A DNA stretch of 64,000 bases from Cricetomys ansorgei (Eukaryota > Chordata > Mammalia > Rodentia > Nesomyidae). Location of the stretch: positions 2,922,501-2,986,500 of the forward strand of contig JAMJFZ010003746.1 in NCBI GenBank assembly GCA_026225945.1. Reading direction: 5' to 3'. The notes under the pieces were generated by a model. It made no database searches and was not told the DNA's origin. It worked only from the letters and a program-made list of their open reading frames with translations. This document shows positions 44,341 through 55,096 of the stretch, in pieces. Each line of letters opens with the position of its first letter. Position 1 is the stretch's first letter. The position numbers and the translations under genes are program-made.

Positions 44341-44591
44341 CCAAGATGGTGTCTGAGGCTACACGCTGTCTTAGTATTCCTCTGCATTCCCCTCTCTGTG
44401 TAGAAAGTACCAGTCATGGGTGGCTGTGTGGTGGTCAGGTGACGAGTATGAAAGTATGCACTGTCCATCTAAGAAACCTACCTCTGAGCTTTGAGGAGAC
44501 AACAGCGAACAAATCTTAGTGCCAGCTTCACACACTTGTAGTTTGCCAGGAAGAGAGAGTTATGGGTAATTCCTATCATGTGTGAGTGGTC

Positions 44592-44616
44592 TGTGTGTGT
44601 GTGTGTGTGTGTGTGT
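44592..44616. repeat. TG microsatellite
   Basis: About 12 TG units. Confidence 0.95.
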
Positions 44617-44639
44617 TCCTCAATTGCTCTCTACCTAAT

Positions 44640-44758
44640 TTGTATTTTTTGAGACAGTGTTTCATCATATAGTCCAGGCTGGCCTCGAACTCACAGAGAT
44701 CCTCCTGCCTCTTCTCCCAAGTGCTGAGATTAAAGGCATGGCCACCACACCTGGCTCC
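44640..44758 (-). mobile_element. B1 SINE
   Basis: Antisense: TTGAGACAGTGTTTCATCAT to GAGATTAAAGGCATGGCCAC. Confidence 0.9.
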
Positions 44759-44779
44759 ATCTAATTTTTAATTAATTAC

Positions 44780-44995
44780 TTAATTTTGAGACAGGATCGC
44801 TCATCACTTCGCACATCACTAGGGCTCATCACTTCAGCCAGACTGGCTGGCCAGCGAACCCCAGGATCTGCCTACCTCTGCCCTCAGCGCCGGGCACAGC
44901 GCTCATCCTTCCTTACACGGGCGGTAGGGGTCAAAACGCAGGATCTCACACTTGCGTAGGAAGCGCTTTACCCACCAAGTCCTCTCCCAGGCCAG
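44780..44995 (-). mobile_element. Composite rodent SINE (B1-like plus tRNA-like)
   Basis: TTTTGAGACAGGATCGCTCA with an internally repeated GCTCATCACTTC block, ending GCGCTTTACCCACCAAGTCC. Family not assigned. Confidence 0.6.
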
Positions 44996-45144
44996 TGATG
45001 GGTGTTTTTGTAAGACAAGTATCTTGTTCTAGTGGAACTCAATCAGGAGGCCCTTGTCTGGTCCAGGTGTCAGAAGAGACCCATAGCCAGATCCAGGACT
45101 CATCTGCGTGTCCCTAGCATGGCGCTGAAATGTTCTGAATCTAT

Positions 45145-45185
45145 TTCTATTATTATTATTATTATTATTATTACTATTATTATTA
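45145..45185. repeat. ATT trinucleotide repeat
   Basis: About 13 ATT units with one ACT interruption. It is the source of a poly-Asn shadow frame. Confidence 0.95.
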
Positions 45186-45200
45186 GATTTCTTTTTATGT

Positions 45201-45360
45201 AGCCAGGTGGTGGTGGTACATGCCTTTAATCCCGGCACTCGGGAGGCAGAGGTGGGTGGATCTCTGAGAGTTCAAGGCCAGCCTGGTCTGCATGATGAGT
45301 TCCAGGACAGCCAGAGTTAGAACAGAGAAATCCTGTCACGAACCCCCTCATACACACAGA
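45201..45360 (+). mobile_element. B1 SINE
   Basis: AGCCAGGTGGTGGTGGTACA to AACAGAGAAATCCTGTC. Confidence 0.95.
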
Positions 45361-45366
45361 AAAGAT

Positions 45367-45601
45367 TTCTTTTTATTATTTTTAATTATGCATACTTGTG
45401 TGTCTGTGTGTAGGTATGTGCATGTGAGTGCAGGTGTGTATTTCTGTGTGTCTGTGAGGAGACCAGAGGTGTCGGATCTGCCTGGAGCTGGAGTTACAAA
45501 CAGTTGTGAGCTGCCATGTGGGTGCTGGGAACTAAACTTGAGCCTCTCTGCAAGAGCAGCAAGTGCTCTTAACCCCCCCCCCCAGCCATCTCTCCAGCCC
45601 C
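45367..45601 (-). mobile_element. B2 SINE with a C-run insertion
   Basis: Antisense B2. A run of 10 or more C (from about 45572) replaces the usual CACTGAG just before GCCATCTCTCCAGCCCC. Confidence 0.9.
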
Positions 45602-46128
45602 TGCTCTATTTTCTTAAGTGAAGTGTCAGTCAATGCTAATGAGTCTCAGCGATTCAGTCAGGTCTCTGGGTCTATACGCTCAACTACGTGACATTTCCAC
45701 GCATGGATTCTAGACATTTCAACCCAACACATGCAAATTAAGTATTTTTCCTTCCAAATCTTCACTCACCTGAATTTATAGTCTCCGTAAAAGGTATTAT
45801 GGCTAATACCTGGCTGGCTAAACAGTAAAGCTGGCATTTATGTATGACCCCCTGCATTAGGCCCGGCTTTAAGGTTCTATCTTTAAGATAGCTATAAGGT
45901 ATCTATTCCAGCACACAGCCTTTGGGGGATTCACTCACACCACAGCACAGAGCAGCCCATGCCTGTCAATCCTGCTTTATTTTATCATGTGACACCATAT
46001 AATGGAAACTATATTTACATCTGCCTAGCTATATACATTTAAGAACAAAAAGAGACAGCTCACAGATACTAATGATTCAATGTGGATCTTTACATAAAGT
46101 AAAATAGTTTTGACTGATTAACAGAAAT
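45602..46128. other. Non-genic sequence, nothing recognised
   Basis: No feature could be supported. Confidence 0.4.
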
Positions 46129-46237
46129 TTTGGCCTAGGCTAGCCTTGAACTCACTGTATAGCTAAGGATGACCCTGATCCTCTTATCTCTACTGCCCAA
46201 GTGTCGGGGTTACAGGTGCCATCACATCCACCCCCAC
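46129..46237 (-). mobile_element. B1-like SINE fragment
   Basis: Antisense: GGCTAGCCTTGAACTCACTG to GGGGTTACAGGTGCCATCAC. Confidence 0.75.
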
Positions 46238-46369
46238 AGAAATTTCCAAACACAGTTTTCACCCTCATTAGAATTTTCATGGTGTGTGTGAACATGGCGT
46301 GTGTGTTTTGCATGTTGTGAACATGGTGTGTGTGCAGGCACCTACTTCTATCCACAAAGTCCAGAGGAG

Positions 46370-46620
46370 GACACTCGGTGTCCTGCTCTCTCACACTTCA
46401 CCTTCTTCCCTTGAGACAAGGTCACTCACTGAGTCTGGAGAGCTCGGCTGGTGTTCCTGCAAGCCCCAGCAATCCTCCAGTTGGTAGCACTGGGGTTACA
46501 GAGTGACAGGCACACATTTGCATGTGTGACTAGCTTTTTACATGGGTGTTAGGGTCCAAACTCAGGTCCTTAAGATTGTGCAGCGAGTGATCTCATCCAC
46601 TAAGCCATCTGTCCTCTCTT
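46370..46620 (-). mobile_element. Composite rodent SINE
   Basis: Antisense; same class as 372-690: TTGAGACAAGGTCACTCACTG, TGGGGTTACAGAGTGACAGG, ending CACTAAGCCATCTGTCC. Confidence 0.6.
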
Positions 46621-46631
46621 CCTGTTTTCTT

Positions 46632-46785
46632 TAGTTTGATGAGACAAGGTCTCATTATGTATCCCCTGGCTGGCCAGGAGCTTTTTGTTATGTAGACCAG
46701 GCTGGCCTTGAACTTGCAAAGATCCGCCTGCTTCTGCCTCCCGAGTACTGAGAATAAGGCGTGCACCATTACCTCTGGCTGGCTA
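46632..46785 (-). mobile_element. B1 SINE
   Basis: Antisense with a short inner duplication of the GGCTGGCC region. Confidence 0.85.
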
Positions 46786-46820
46786 TGCTTTCTTTTTAAA
46801 AAACTCTCACCTTGTGCGTG

Positions 46821-46826
<6 letters not shown>

Positions 46827-46862
<36 letters not shown>
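46827..46862. repeat. TG microsatellite
   Basis: About 18 TG units, adjoining a B3. Confidence 0.95.
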
Positions 46863-46864
<2 letters not shown>

Positions 46865-47008
46865 TGGGAACCACTGCATGTGTGGTGGCGGCCAGAAGAC
46901 GACTCTTGGAATGAATTTTCCTCTTTCACTATACAGGTTTCAAGGATCAAGCTCAGGTCATCAGGCTTGGCAGCAAGTGCCTTGACCTGCTGAGACCTCA
47001 CCAGTCCT
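46863..47008 (-). mobile_element. B3 SINE
   Basis: Antisense: GATCAAGCTCAGGTCATCAG, GGCTTGGCAGCAAGTGCC. Confidence 0.85.
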
Positions 47009-47239
47009 AGCTCTTAGGTTTTCTCAAAAGAACGATTCTGTTGAACCACATATAAAGTAGGTATAGTTTATTCACAAAGCACTAGATTTTGAAACAAGCC
47101 CAGAATGTCCCTTTTCAGTCATTTTCTGTTTCCTGAGATGCTCCAGCTGCCTCCTCATTCCATGCCGGGAGGCTGCAAACGTTCTACTCATGCCCTTCCT
47201 GCTCCCAAAGCCCTAACTTACTCTTGGCATTTCTAACTC

Positions 47240-47480
47240 GGACCCAATTGTCACCACGGTTTTTCTAAGGTATGAACATGATTCTATCGCCTCCTTGGTC
47301 ACAATTATCCAGTGGCTTCTTCTTGTATACAAGTTACAACCTAAACCGTAGCGCACGCTCAGGATCTTCACTGTCTTCCTCTCCACCACTTCCCAGCCTC
47401 CACGGGACGTTTGGCAGCAAAGAGCTCCACAGTCACAGGTCTCTCTGCATGCCACGTCCTTTTGAAAGTGGGGCAGGACG
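47240..47480 (+). mobile_element. L2 LINE relic
   Basis: CCAGTGGCTTCTTCTTGTAT and TCTTCACTGTCTTCCTCTCC follow the L2 3' region. Highly diverged. Confidence 0.5.
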
Positions 47481-47641
47481 TGTGCTCGATGCTCCAGTGA
47501 GAAGACTTTGTGGTGTTCCCTGAAGGCTGTGTGTTAGGGTCAACTGCAGCTCATTTGGTAACCCCAAAGGCCTATTGTATAATAAAGAGTGTTTTGATTC
47601 GGTCAAAACATGTTCCTGTGTTTTGTTAGGTCAAAATATTC

Positions 47642-47905
47642 CTGTGGTCTAGGGAGATGCCCCAGTCAGTAAAGTACCTGCCACATACTCGAAGAACCTG
47701 AGTTTGGCTCCCCAGAACCCATGTAAAAGAAAAAAAAAAGCTGGTTCATTACAGTAGAGGGCAAGACACGGGAATCCAAAAGTTTCAAGTTCACTTAAAG
47801 ACCCAAAAACCAAAGGTGGAGAGCAATCAAGGAAGGACACCCCATGTCTAACGCTGACCTCCACATGTATGAGCATACCCATGCACATATTCCACACACA
47901 AACAA
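47642..47905 (+). mobile_element. Composite B3/B1-like SINE
   Basis: TGGTCTAGGGAGATGCCCCA head, an inner B1-like stretch, and CTGACCTCCACATGTATGAG near the end. Confidence 0.7.
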
Positions 47906-48080
47906 ACTAGCCTACATCCCCCCAGAAGTGACTTCCTGAAGAAGCCAGGGGAAGATCTGGAATAGAGTACATTAGGGTCCATTCATTCTTCCACAAGGAA
48001 GACAGACCCTTAACAATGACTGAAAACACAACAGGGACAGTCTTATGGCGGTAACCTTGCTGGTAAAAACAAAATCTATC

Positions 48081-48268
48081 GGGCTGGAGAGATGACTCAG
48101 TGGTTAAGAGCACTGACTGCTCTTCCAGTTCAATTCCCAGCAACCACATGGGGGCTCACAACCATCTACAATGGGATCTGATGCCCTCTTCTGGAACGCA
48201 GGTGTACATGCAGATAGAGCACTCATAAACAAAATAAATAAATCTTAAAAAAAAAAAACAAAAAACAC
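48081..48268 (+). mobile_element. B2 SINE with a deletion, recent-looking
   Basis: GGGCTGGAGAGATGACTCAG to an A-rich tail, flanked by AAATCTAT (48072-48079 and 48269-48276). About 10 bp around the AGGACC block are missing. Confidence 0.9.
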
Positions 48269-49273
48269 AAATCTATTAAAATCTCAGCATTGACTCAAAA
48301 GTCACTCTGGTAACTCCTGTGTCCCTGCCCCAAAGTAACTGTACATGTAGAGGACAGAGGCCAATGTAGATGTCTTAGCTGCTCTCCATGTTAGGTTTTT
48401 AATGGAGTCTTTCGATGAAATTGAAACTCACTGTTTGTCTAGACTGGTCTTCCCAATAGCACTGAGGTTACAACCCTAACCCTGCTTTTGTGTAGGTTCT
48501 GGAAATTCATACTCAGAGCTTCATGCCTGTGTGGCAAACACATTACTGGCTGAGATATCTCCTGGTCCACCAAGATAATCTAGCCGGCAGGTGGATTTGT
48601 GCGGGCATTTGGAAGCCTTTTGTACCCCGTACCTTGAGAACAGTCCCCACAATCCCAGCCTACTAGAAACCAATTTGAGGTGGACACAATGCAGACTCTA
48701 TTCTACCCCCAGGGTTGAGGAAAATAAACTACGTGATTTAAGTTGGAAGCAACTATCGCCATGTAAAAACACGGTATGTTCATGATCTAAGCTGTATGCA
48801 AGACACCCTACAGGAGTTGCTGGCTAAGAGGCTGTTCAGTCCAATAGTCACACACACCAGCTAATGATTAGTGGCAAGATAAGGCCACATGGGAAGAGTT
48901 GTGCTGCTGGTCATGGCATATTTAACTGCCCTTGACCAGGAACAAATTGGACAAGGCGGAAGGAGCTGAGTTCTGGGGTGGTGTGGGGCAGCCTGTACTT
49001 TGCCCCCGCCATCACAGCTGTCCATCACTGTCAAAGCCACCCAGACACTCCTAACGGGCTGCAGGGGAGGGTGAACACCACTGGTGATCCATAATCCTGG
49101 CACACATGCTTACAGAACATTCACTGTACCCTGGAACCGACATGGGCACCGTCCCTCTTTAACCCTGTTCATCTTTCCCTTTGTAGCCACAAAAACTACT
49201 CAGGACACGTGCCTGCATCCAGGGAAGATGATAGGCACGCGCCAAGAACAGGGTGCTCCTCCACTCAGCTTGT
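48269..49273. other. Non-genic sequence, nothing recognised
   Basis: One kilobase with no recognised repeat, exon or RNA gene. Confidence 0.4.
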
Positions 49274-49500
49274 GGGGGGGAGGAGAAGAGGAGGGGGCAG
49301 AGGAGGAAGAAGAGAAGGAGGAGGGGGAGGAGGAGGGTGAGGGAGAGAGGAGGTAGGGGAGGGGGAGGAGGAGGACGGGGAGGGGGAGGAGGAGGAGGAT
49401 GGGGAGGGGAAGGAGGAGGGGGAGGGGGAGGGGGAGGAGGAGGGAGGAGGAGGGGAGAGGGAGGAGGGGGAGGGGGGGGGAGGAAGAGGAGAGGAGGAGA
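49274..49500 (+). repeat. Polypurine (GGA/GGGGA) tract
   Basis: About 225 bases of G and A with only about five pyrimidines, many G4-length G runs, and a 10-G run near 49470. Confidence 0.95.
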
Positions 49501-49837
49501 TGAGATGCAGCCTTGCCTACCCTACTTCCCCGGCCTCAGAGCCTGGGGCCCACACTCCCACTGCCAGCTCCTGCACCTCTGCTCACCTGATGGGGATGGA
49601 GCACTAAGAATGAGCACTCCCTGGAACAGCGCTCAGCCAATGACTGGCAGGAGCTGCGTGTGCGAAGCCCAGCCCTGGTACTCTCGAATGTGTCCTGCCC
49701 TGGACAGAGGCTGGAGCTCCCACAGTCCTCAGCCATCACCTGCTACTGTCTCCTCAAACGTCCATCTCACAGTCCCACACTCTCCTGTACCTTGGTGTCA
49801 GAAGTCACCCTCATGCCAAGAAACAGACTGACATGGG
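49501..49837. other. Non-genic sequence beside the purine tract
   Basis: No exon or repeat recognised. Confidence 0.4.
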
Positions 49838-49915
49838 TTGGCGGTATCGCTCAGCGGGAGAGCATTTCTCTAGCAGTGCGGACTGTTTACACACCTGTAG
49901 AAATATACAAGTAGC
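49838..49915 (+). mobile_element. ID-like SINE fragment
   Basis: GTTGGCGGTATCGCTCAGCG resembles the ID/tRNA-like head. It is too degenerate for a tRNA gene. Confidence 0.6.
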
Positions 49916-50165
49916 AAATAAACTAGTTGGTCCTTTGGCTTTTCACAGCTGCTGGACACGGCTCATCTTAGGAAGTGTCCAATGCCCAGAAGCAGAACTG
50001 CTGCCTCCATAGCTGCTTCCTTCCTGCTCAGCCTCTCCCTGTAGAGGAGGATCGCGCAGATAAAGAGAGGGGGTTTCCTTCTCAAAAACTAGGTCCCTCC
50101 CTTCCTCAGACCCCAGAACTGCTTGTGCAAGAAGGGTTCTTTAAAAGAAATAAAATAAAACTTTA

Positions 50166-50350
50166 AAAAATTTCATTTTATTTTATGTGCATTGGTGTTT
50201 CACCTGCATGTATGTCTGTGTGAGGGTGGCAGATCCTTTGAAGTACAGTTGCAGACAGTTGTGAGCTGCCATGTGGGTGTGGGAACTGAACCCAGATCCT
50301 CTGGAAGAGCAGCCAATGCTCTTAATTGCTGAGCCATCTCTCCAGCCCCC
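50166..50350 (-). mobile_element. B2 SINE
   Basis: Antisense, well preserved: GTGCATTGGTGTTTCACCTG to GCCATCTCTCCAGCCCCC. Confidence 0.95.
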
Positions 50351-50502
50351 AAAGAAGGGTTCTTAAGGCATGAACTAACAGGTTAATGAAGTTCTAAGAG
50401 AACCGGTCTTGCTGTTATTTTGTGCTTAATTGAGGTTAAGGCTCTGGCTCTTTTCCTCCCTGAGGGTTTTTTTTTTTTTTTATAATTTTTTTGTCTTTTT
50501 GT

Positions 50503-50668
50503 TTGTTTTTTTTTTTTTTTTTTTGAGACAAGGTTTCTCTGTGGTAACTGTGGCTGTTCTGGAACTCACTGTGTAGACCACGCTGAGTCCAGGCTGGACT
50601 CCACAAAACCCCTCTGCCTCTGCCCTCCCGAGTGCTGGGTTGAAAGGCATGTGCCACTACTCGGCTCT
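50503..50668 (-). mobile_element. B1 SINE
   Basis: Antisense with a T tract, GAGACAAGGTTTCTCTGTGG, and a rearranged middle (CACGCTGAGTCCAGGCTGGA). Confidence 0.9.
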
Positions 50669-50680
50669 CTTTTCCTATTT

Positions 50681-50851
50681 AAAAAAAAAATTATTTTATT
50701 TACAAGTGCTCTGTCTGCATGTACACCTGCGTACTAGAGAGGGCATCTGATCTCATTATAGATGGTTGTGAGCCACCATGTGGTTGGGGGGGAATTGAAC
50801 TGGAGGAGCAGTCAGTGCTCGTAACTGCTGAGTCATCTCTCCAGGCCCCCC
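50681..50851 (-). mobile_element. B2 SINE
   Basis: Antisense: GTGAGCCACCATGTGGTTGG to GAGTCATCTCTCCAGGCCCC. Confidence 0.9.
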
Positions 50852-51189
50852 TGCCCCATTTTTTAAGTGGTTTCTACAGAGTTTGTTTACATATAATCCA
50901 AGCCCACTTTTTCCCTCCCAGCTCACTTCCAAACCCTATGCTGACTGACAGGGAGGTACATGGACTTTATGATAACACAGCCCAATCCTCCACCCCCTGC
51001 TGCCACTCCTTTAGCTTATCCACATGCAAACATACATATATACAAAATAAGCCACTGCTATTATTATTTTAAATAAACTAACACCTGTTAGATCAATTAC
51101 AATAAAAGGTTTTATTTTACATTAATTGTTTCTTTCCCTAACGCTTTTCCTTCCTTTGTATAGATACAAATCTCTGACCTATACTTTTC
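50852..51189. other. Non-genic sequence, nothing recognised
   Basis: No feature could be supported. Confidence 0.4.
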
Positions 51190-51402
51190 TATTTATTTTG
51201 TTTTCACGTGTGTGAGTACTTTGTCTGCATACGCATGGGCACCACATGCATGCCTGGTGTCACAGAGCACAGAAGAGGATGTCAGATCCTCTGGAACGGG
51301 AGTTGGAAATGGTGTTCTCAACCATGTTGGGGTTGGGAACTGCACTGGTCCTGCGCAAGAGCAACAACTGGTCTTAACTGCCCAGTCAGCTCCCCATCCC
51401 AG
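51190..51402 (-). mobile_element. B2 SINE
   Basis: Antisense, diverged: CAGATCCTCTGGAACGGGAG and CAGTCAGCTCCCCATCCC. Confidence 0.8.
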
Positions 51403-51596
51403 AGACTTGCGACTCTTAAAGAGATGTTGGCCTTTTAATGTGATGGAATTTTTAAAGGACTGTGAGACTTTTAAAGGCTGCACTGTGTTTTATCTTGTGA
51501 TATTAATGTGTGCTCTTGGGGATAAATGAGAAAGGAAAGTTAATGGTTTATAGTGACCATGCATTTGTGTGTCAAGTTGACAAGGGGTCAGTTATC

Positions 51597-52443
51597 TTGG
51601 TTAGCTTTGTCATCCTGACACAAACTACGGACACCTGAGGAAAGGGAGCCTGGACTGAGGAATTTCTTCTATCAGATTGGTCCATGAGCATGCCTGTAGG
51701 CCTGTGGGCTAAAGAGGAAGTGGAAGCGGCAAATCACAGTAAACAGACTGGCAAGCCTTCTGCCTGCCCTGTGGCGAATTATGCACCTTTGTCTGCAAAG
51801 ACCAAGAGGTCAGGTGCGCCCCGCCCTGCTATGCTAATTAAGGCTTCCCAGCCCAAGGGAGAAGCCCCGCCTTCCTGGAAAGATATTTAATAAGAAAAAA
51901 GCTTTTGAATAAAGAGTTTTGTGTCCATCAGTCTCCGGGCTCCCGAGACTTCTTCTCTGCGGCGCGGAGATCAGAGTCCACGCCCGGTCCAAGAAACCCC
52001 TGTCCATGCAGCTTCCCTGCGCTTTCCCTCGGCTCTTTCAGCTTGAGTTTCTCGCTCCGGCCAGGGCGGGAAACTGGGCGGCTTCCCAGCTAACTGCGGG
52101 CTGGGGCAGAGCTGCGGCGAAGGCTCAGGAAGACCGGAACAACACGTGCCTGTCAGGCATTTTATTAATTAATGATTGGTGGCTAAGGCCCAGCCCTTAC
52201 CACATTAGGTGGTACCACACCTGGGCAGATGGTCTTGGGTTGTACAGGAAAGCAAGCTGACAATCCACAGGAAGTAAACCCGCAAGGTTTCCTCCGTGGT
52301 CCCACTTCTGCTCCTGATTGTGTTCCTGCCCTGATTTCACTCAGTGATGGACTGTGACATGAAAGTGTAAGCCGGATCAACATTTTCCTCCCCAAGTTGC
52401 TTTTGGTCAGTTTATCATAGCCACAGAGAAGCTAACTAAGACA
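51597..52443 (+). mobile_element. ERVL-MaLR LTR (MT-type), interrupted
   Basis: The left part runs from TTGGTTAGCTTTGTCATCCTG to about 51700. The right part resumes at about 52158 (TTAATTAATGATTGGTGGC) and ends CTAACTAAGACA. The break is filled by another LTR-like element. Confidence 0.8.
51701..52144 (+). mobile_element. LTR-like insertion nested in a MaLR LTR
   Basis: About 440 bp starting CCTGTGGGCTAAAGAGG and ending GGAACAACA. It has a TATA-like ATATTTAATAAG, AATAAA at about 51909 and a GC-rich end, the order expected of U3-R-U5. It is flanked by similar 12-13 bp sequences (51689-51700 and 52145-52157), longer than a normal LTR target duplication. Family not recognised. Confidence 0.6.
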
Positions 52444-52645
52444 GCATATCAACTCCTGGCCAGGAGACCACTCCTCAGGAAGAATGACTCACCGAAAGCC
52501 ATGCTGAAGAGACGGGAGGAATAATTATTCTCTCTTTTCCTTCCCTAAAACCCTGGCTTCGGTACCATCCCTCATGAAGCTGCTAGGCAGCTTTGCTAAG
52601 CCTGTCTATTTAACTCAGAGAAGTGTTAACAGTCCCTTCTCTACC

Positions 52646-52787
52646 TTGTTCGAAGCAGGATCTCACTACAGAATCTCTGGCTGGCCAGAGACTCCCTTTG
52701 TAGACCAGGCTGGCCTTGAACTCAGAGAGCTGCCTGCCTCTGCCTCCTGAGCCCTGGGACTAAAGACATGTACCACCATGCCCAGTC
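52646..52787 (-). mobile_element. B1 SINE
   Basis: Antisense: CAGGATCTCACTACAGAATC to GACATGTACCACCATGCCC. Confidence 0.85.
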
Positions 52788-53151
52788 TTCTATCTCTTTC
52801 TTTTGGAAACTAGCCAAAGTCTAAACATGTTTTCTCTGACACTCTAGACTTTCTCTGAAGCCACCCTACTTTGGCCATGTATCTGCGTGCTGCTCTGTGC
52901 CTGTCTGCTGGCCTGACTCAAAAAGCATGGTCTGTCTTCTCTTCGCCATCTCCCTCCTCCCTGTGCCTGCTGAGATTACAGACTGCTCAATCTGTCCTTT
53001 TCTCATCAACCCTAATAATAAAATTGTCCTCAAGCATCCTACTAAATCCTACTTTAATTTATTTTATCATCAAGACTAAGAACCCAAAGGAAAAACTCTG
53101 ATTTCCACATTAACATATAGTTCCACATTAGGTCACTCCAAAGTTTCTGGT
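52788..53151. other. Non-genic sequence, nothing recognised
   Basis: Open frames at 52871-53101 show no domain. Confidence 0.4.
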
Positions 53152-53263
53152 TTTTTTTTTTTTTTTTTTTTTTTTTTGAGACCACGCTGGCCTTGAACTC
53201 ACAGAGATCTACCTGCCTCTGCCTCCCAGGTCCTGGGATTAAAGGTCAGGGGCCACCATGCCT
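53152..53263 (-). mobile_element. B1 SINE with a long T tract
   Basis: About 24 T, then GAGACCACGCTGGCCTTGAA; the central part is deleted. A second partial B1 end follows at 53300-53335. Confidence 0.85.
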
Positions 53264-53339
53264 GCCCTCTTAGTAACACTTAGCCAGGGTAACATGTTTG
53301 AGTGCTAGGATTGTAGCCACAAGCCACCATGCTTTGCTC

Positions 53340-54355
53340 GGTTTTCTTCTTAGAACTTCTTGTAAGGCAGTTTCACCGATGACAAATTCTTCAATCTCTG
53401 CTGGCCAGAACGGCTTTGTCCCTCTCCTTGGGAAGAATGATTTCGCCAGCTACAGAATTCCAGGTCAACAGGGTTTCTCTCAGTCCTTGAAATAATGTTC
53501 CCCTCTCTTCCTTGCTTGCCCAAACCCTGAGCAATCAGAAATTCTTAATTTTTGCTCTTCTATAAAGTACTTAAATATTTTTTCTTTAAAAACACACATG
53601 CAAAAAGAAAAAAAAAGAACTCAGGGTTTTTTTCTTTGTCTTTGACTTCTTGTTATTTAAATACATGTACTTTAGGGGCTTTCATCCTGCTTGAAATACC
53701 TTGAGCTTCCTGGATCTATGGTTTTGTGTCTGACATCTTGCAGAAATTCTTAGTCTTTGTTGTTTCAAATATTTCTTCTCCCTTTCATGTCCTTCCAGTA
53801 TCCCCATTACACACGTTATCACACCTTTTAGACTTGTCTCATAGTTCTTTTTAGTGGGAGTGTGAGACAGGGTCTCACTATGCAGCCTTGGCTGTCCTGG
53901 AACTCATTCCGTAGATCAGGCTGGCTTCAACTCACAGAGATCCGCCTGCCTCTTCTTCTGGAGTGCCGGGATCAAAGGTGTGCGCCACCACACCTGACTG
54001 TCCATAGTTCTTACTCTCATCTCTTTCCCCCAAATCTTTTCTCCTAGGTTTGCAGCTCTGGCGGTGGTTTCTATTGGCATACCCTTAACTCGGAGACTCT
54101 CCTTAGCTGCGACCATGGAAGGTGCTCCTTACTTCTGTCAAGTGGTATTTTGTTCCATCTCTCTCTCTTGAACTGCTCATCTGTTCTTAGAAGCTGCCTG
54201 CTTTCCCATTAGAGAGCAAGCACATTAATCACAGTTTTAAATTCCTGGTCCGTGAGAGCCAACATCCCTGTTATAGCTAAGTCTGGCTCTGGTGGTCGCT
54301 CTGTCTCGTTTGTATTTTAGTATGTCTTGCAATTTTTCCGTCACAGCCAGACATG
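53340..54355 (-). mobile_element. Ancient L1M-type LINE relic
   Basis: CAAATATTTCTTCTCCCTTTC (about 53767) and TAGTATGTCTTGCAATTTTTCC (54320) match antisense old L1. A B1 interrupts it. Confidence 0.6.
53860..54001 (-). mobile_element. B1 SINE inside the L1M relic
   Basis: Antisense: GTGAGACAGGGTCTCACTAT to GTGTGCGCCACCACACCTGA. Confidence 0.9.
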
Positions 54356-54360
54356 ACTGA

Positions 54361-55096
54361 TGTCTTAGTCCATTTCCTATTGCTATAACCGAATACCTGC
54401 AACTGAGTAATTTATAAAGGAAAGAAGTTTCTTTCAGCTCAGGTTTCTGGAGGCTGGAAAGTCAACGACTGGGTAGCTGAATCTGAGGTCTTTCTTGCTT
54501 TGTGCAGGAAAGCAGAACAAGAGCACAGACACAGAAGACAGAACAGAAAGACTGGACAGGCACCTCACTCGCATTAATGCGCTTTCAGACTTGGCCTATG
54601 TTTTTGTTTCGGCTAAGACTCCTGTGGAAAACCAGCCAAAGTCACAAGCCACTCTTTCTTTTAGGTGGCTTAGAATAAATTTGGCTCCTTATGATGCTGG
54701 ACTGAGCATGCCCACAAGTGCTTGTAACCACCATAGTTCCTTCTTGAACTAATGGAGCATGACAGAAATGTGCCACCACTAATGTGCTTCCCCATAAAGG
54801 TTCCCAGATAAAAATCCCCACTCTTCTTCTCCTCGGAGGAGGCGCTGCTTTGGAATGGTCCCGGTGCTCTCTTTACTTGCTGTAGTTAAAATTCTTTCTC
54901 CACTCACCTCCTGGATAAGCTTCTGGGTTTTGAACTCACTAAGATGCATTTTTGTGTTGGGTCATATGACCTGCTCTTTGGGGCTAATCCTGTCCTGCTA
55001 GAGCAAGAACTCATGGGGAAAGGCATTATTACCCTTCCAGGACCCACCTCCCAAACTGCCACACAGAGGAATTAAACATATGAACTTTGGGAGGGG
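54361..55096 (+). mobile_element. MST/THE-like MaLR LTR, interrupted
   Basis: The left part starts TGTCTTAGTCCATTTCCTAT. The right part (AGAGCAAGAACTCATGG, then CCACCTCCCAAACTGCC) runs from about 54998 to 55096. About 400 bp between them do not belong to this family. Confidence 0.65.
54590..54997. mobile_element. Unidentified LTR-like insertion in the MST-like LTR
   Basis: About 400 bp with AGATAAAAATCCCCACTCTTC and GGTGCTCTCTTTACTTGC resembling the R-U5 part of an LTR. Boundaries are approximate and no target duplication was found. Confidence 0.35.

Noticed and set aside
49253..49831. 192-codon frame over the purine tract
   Set aside because: Gly/Arg/Glu runs produced by the GGA repeat; no domain or splice context.
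49838..49915. Possible tRNA gene (GTATCGCTCAGCGGGAG)
   Set aside because: It resembles an ID SINE head, and I see no complete cloverleaf.
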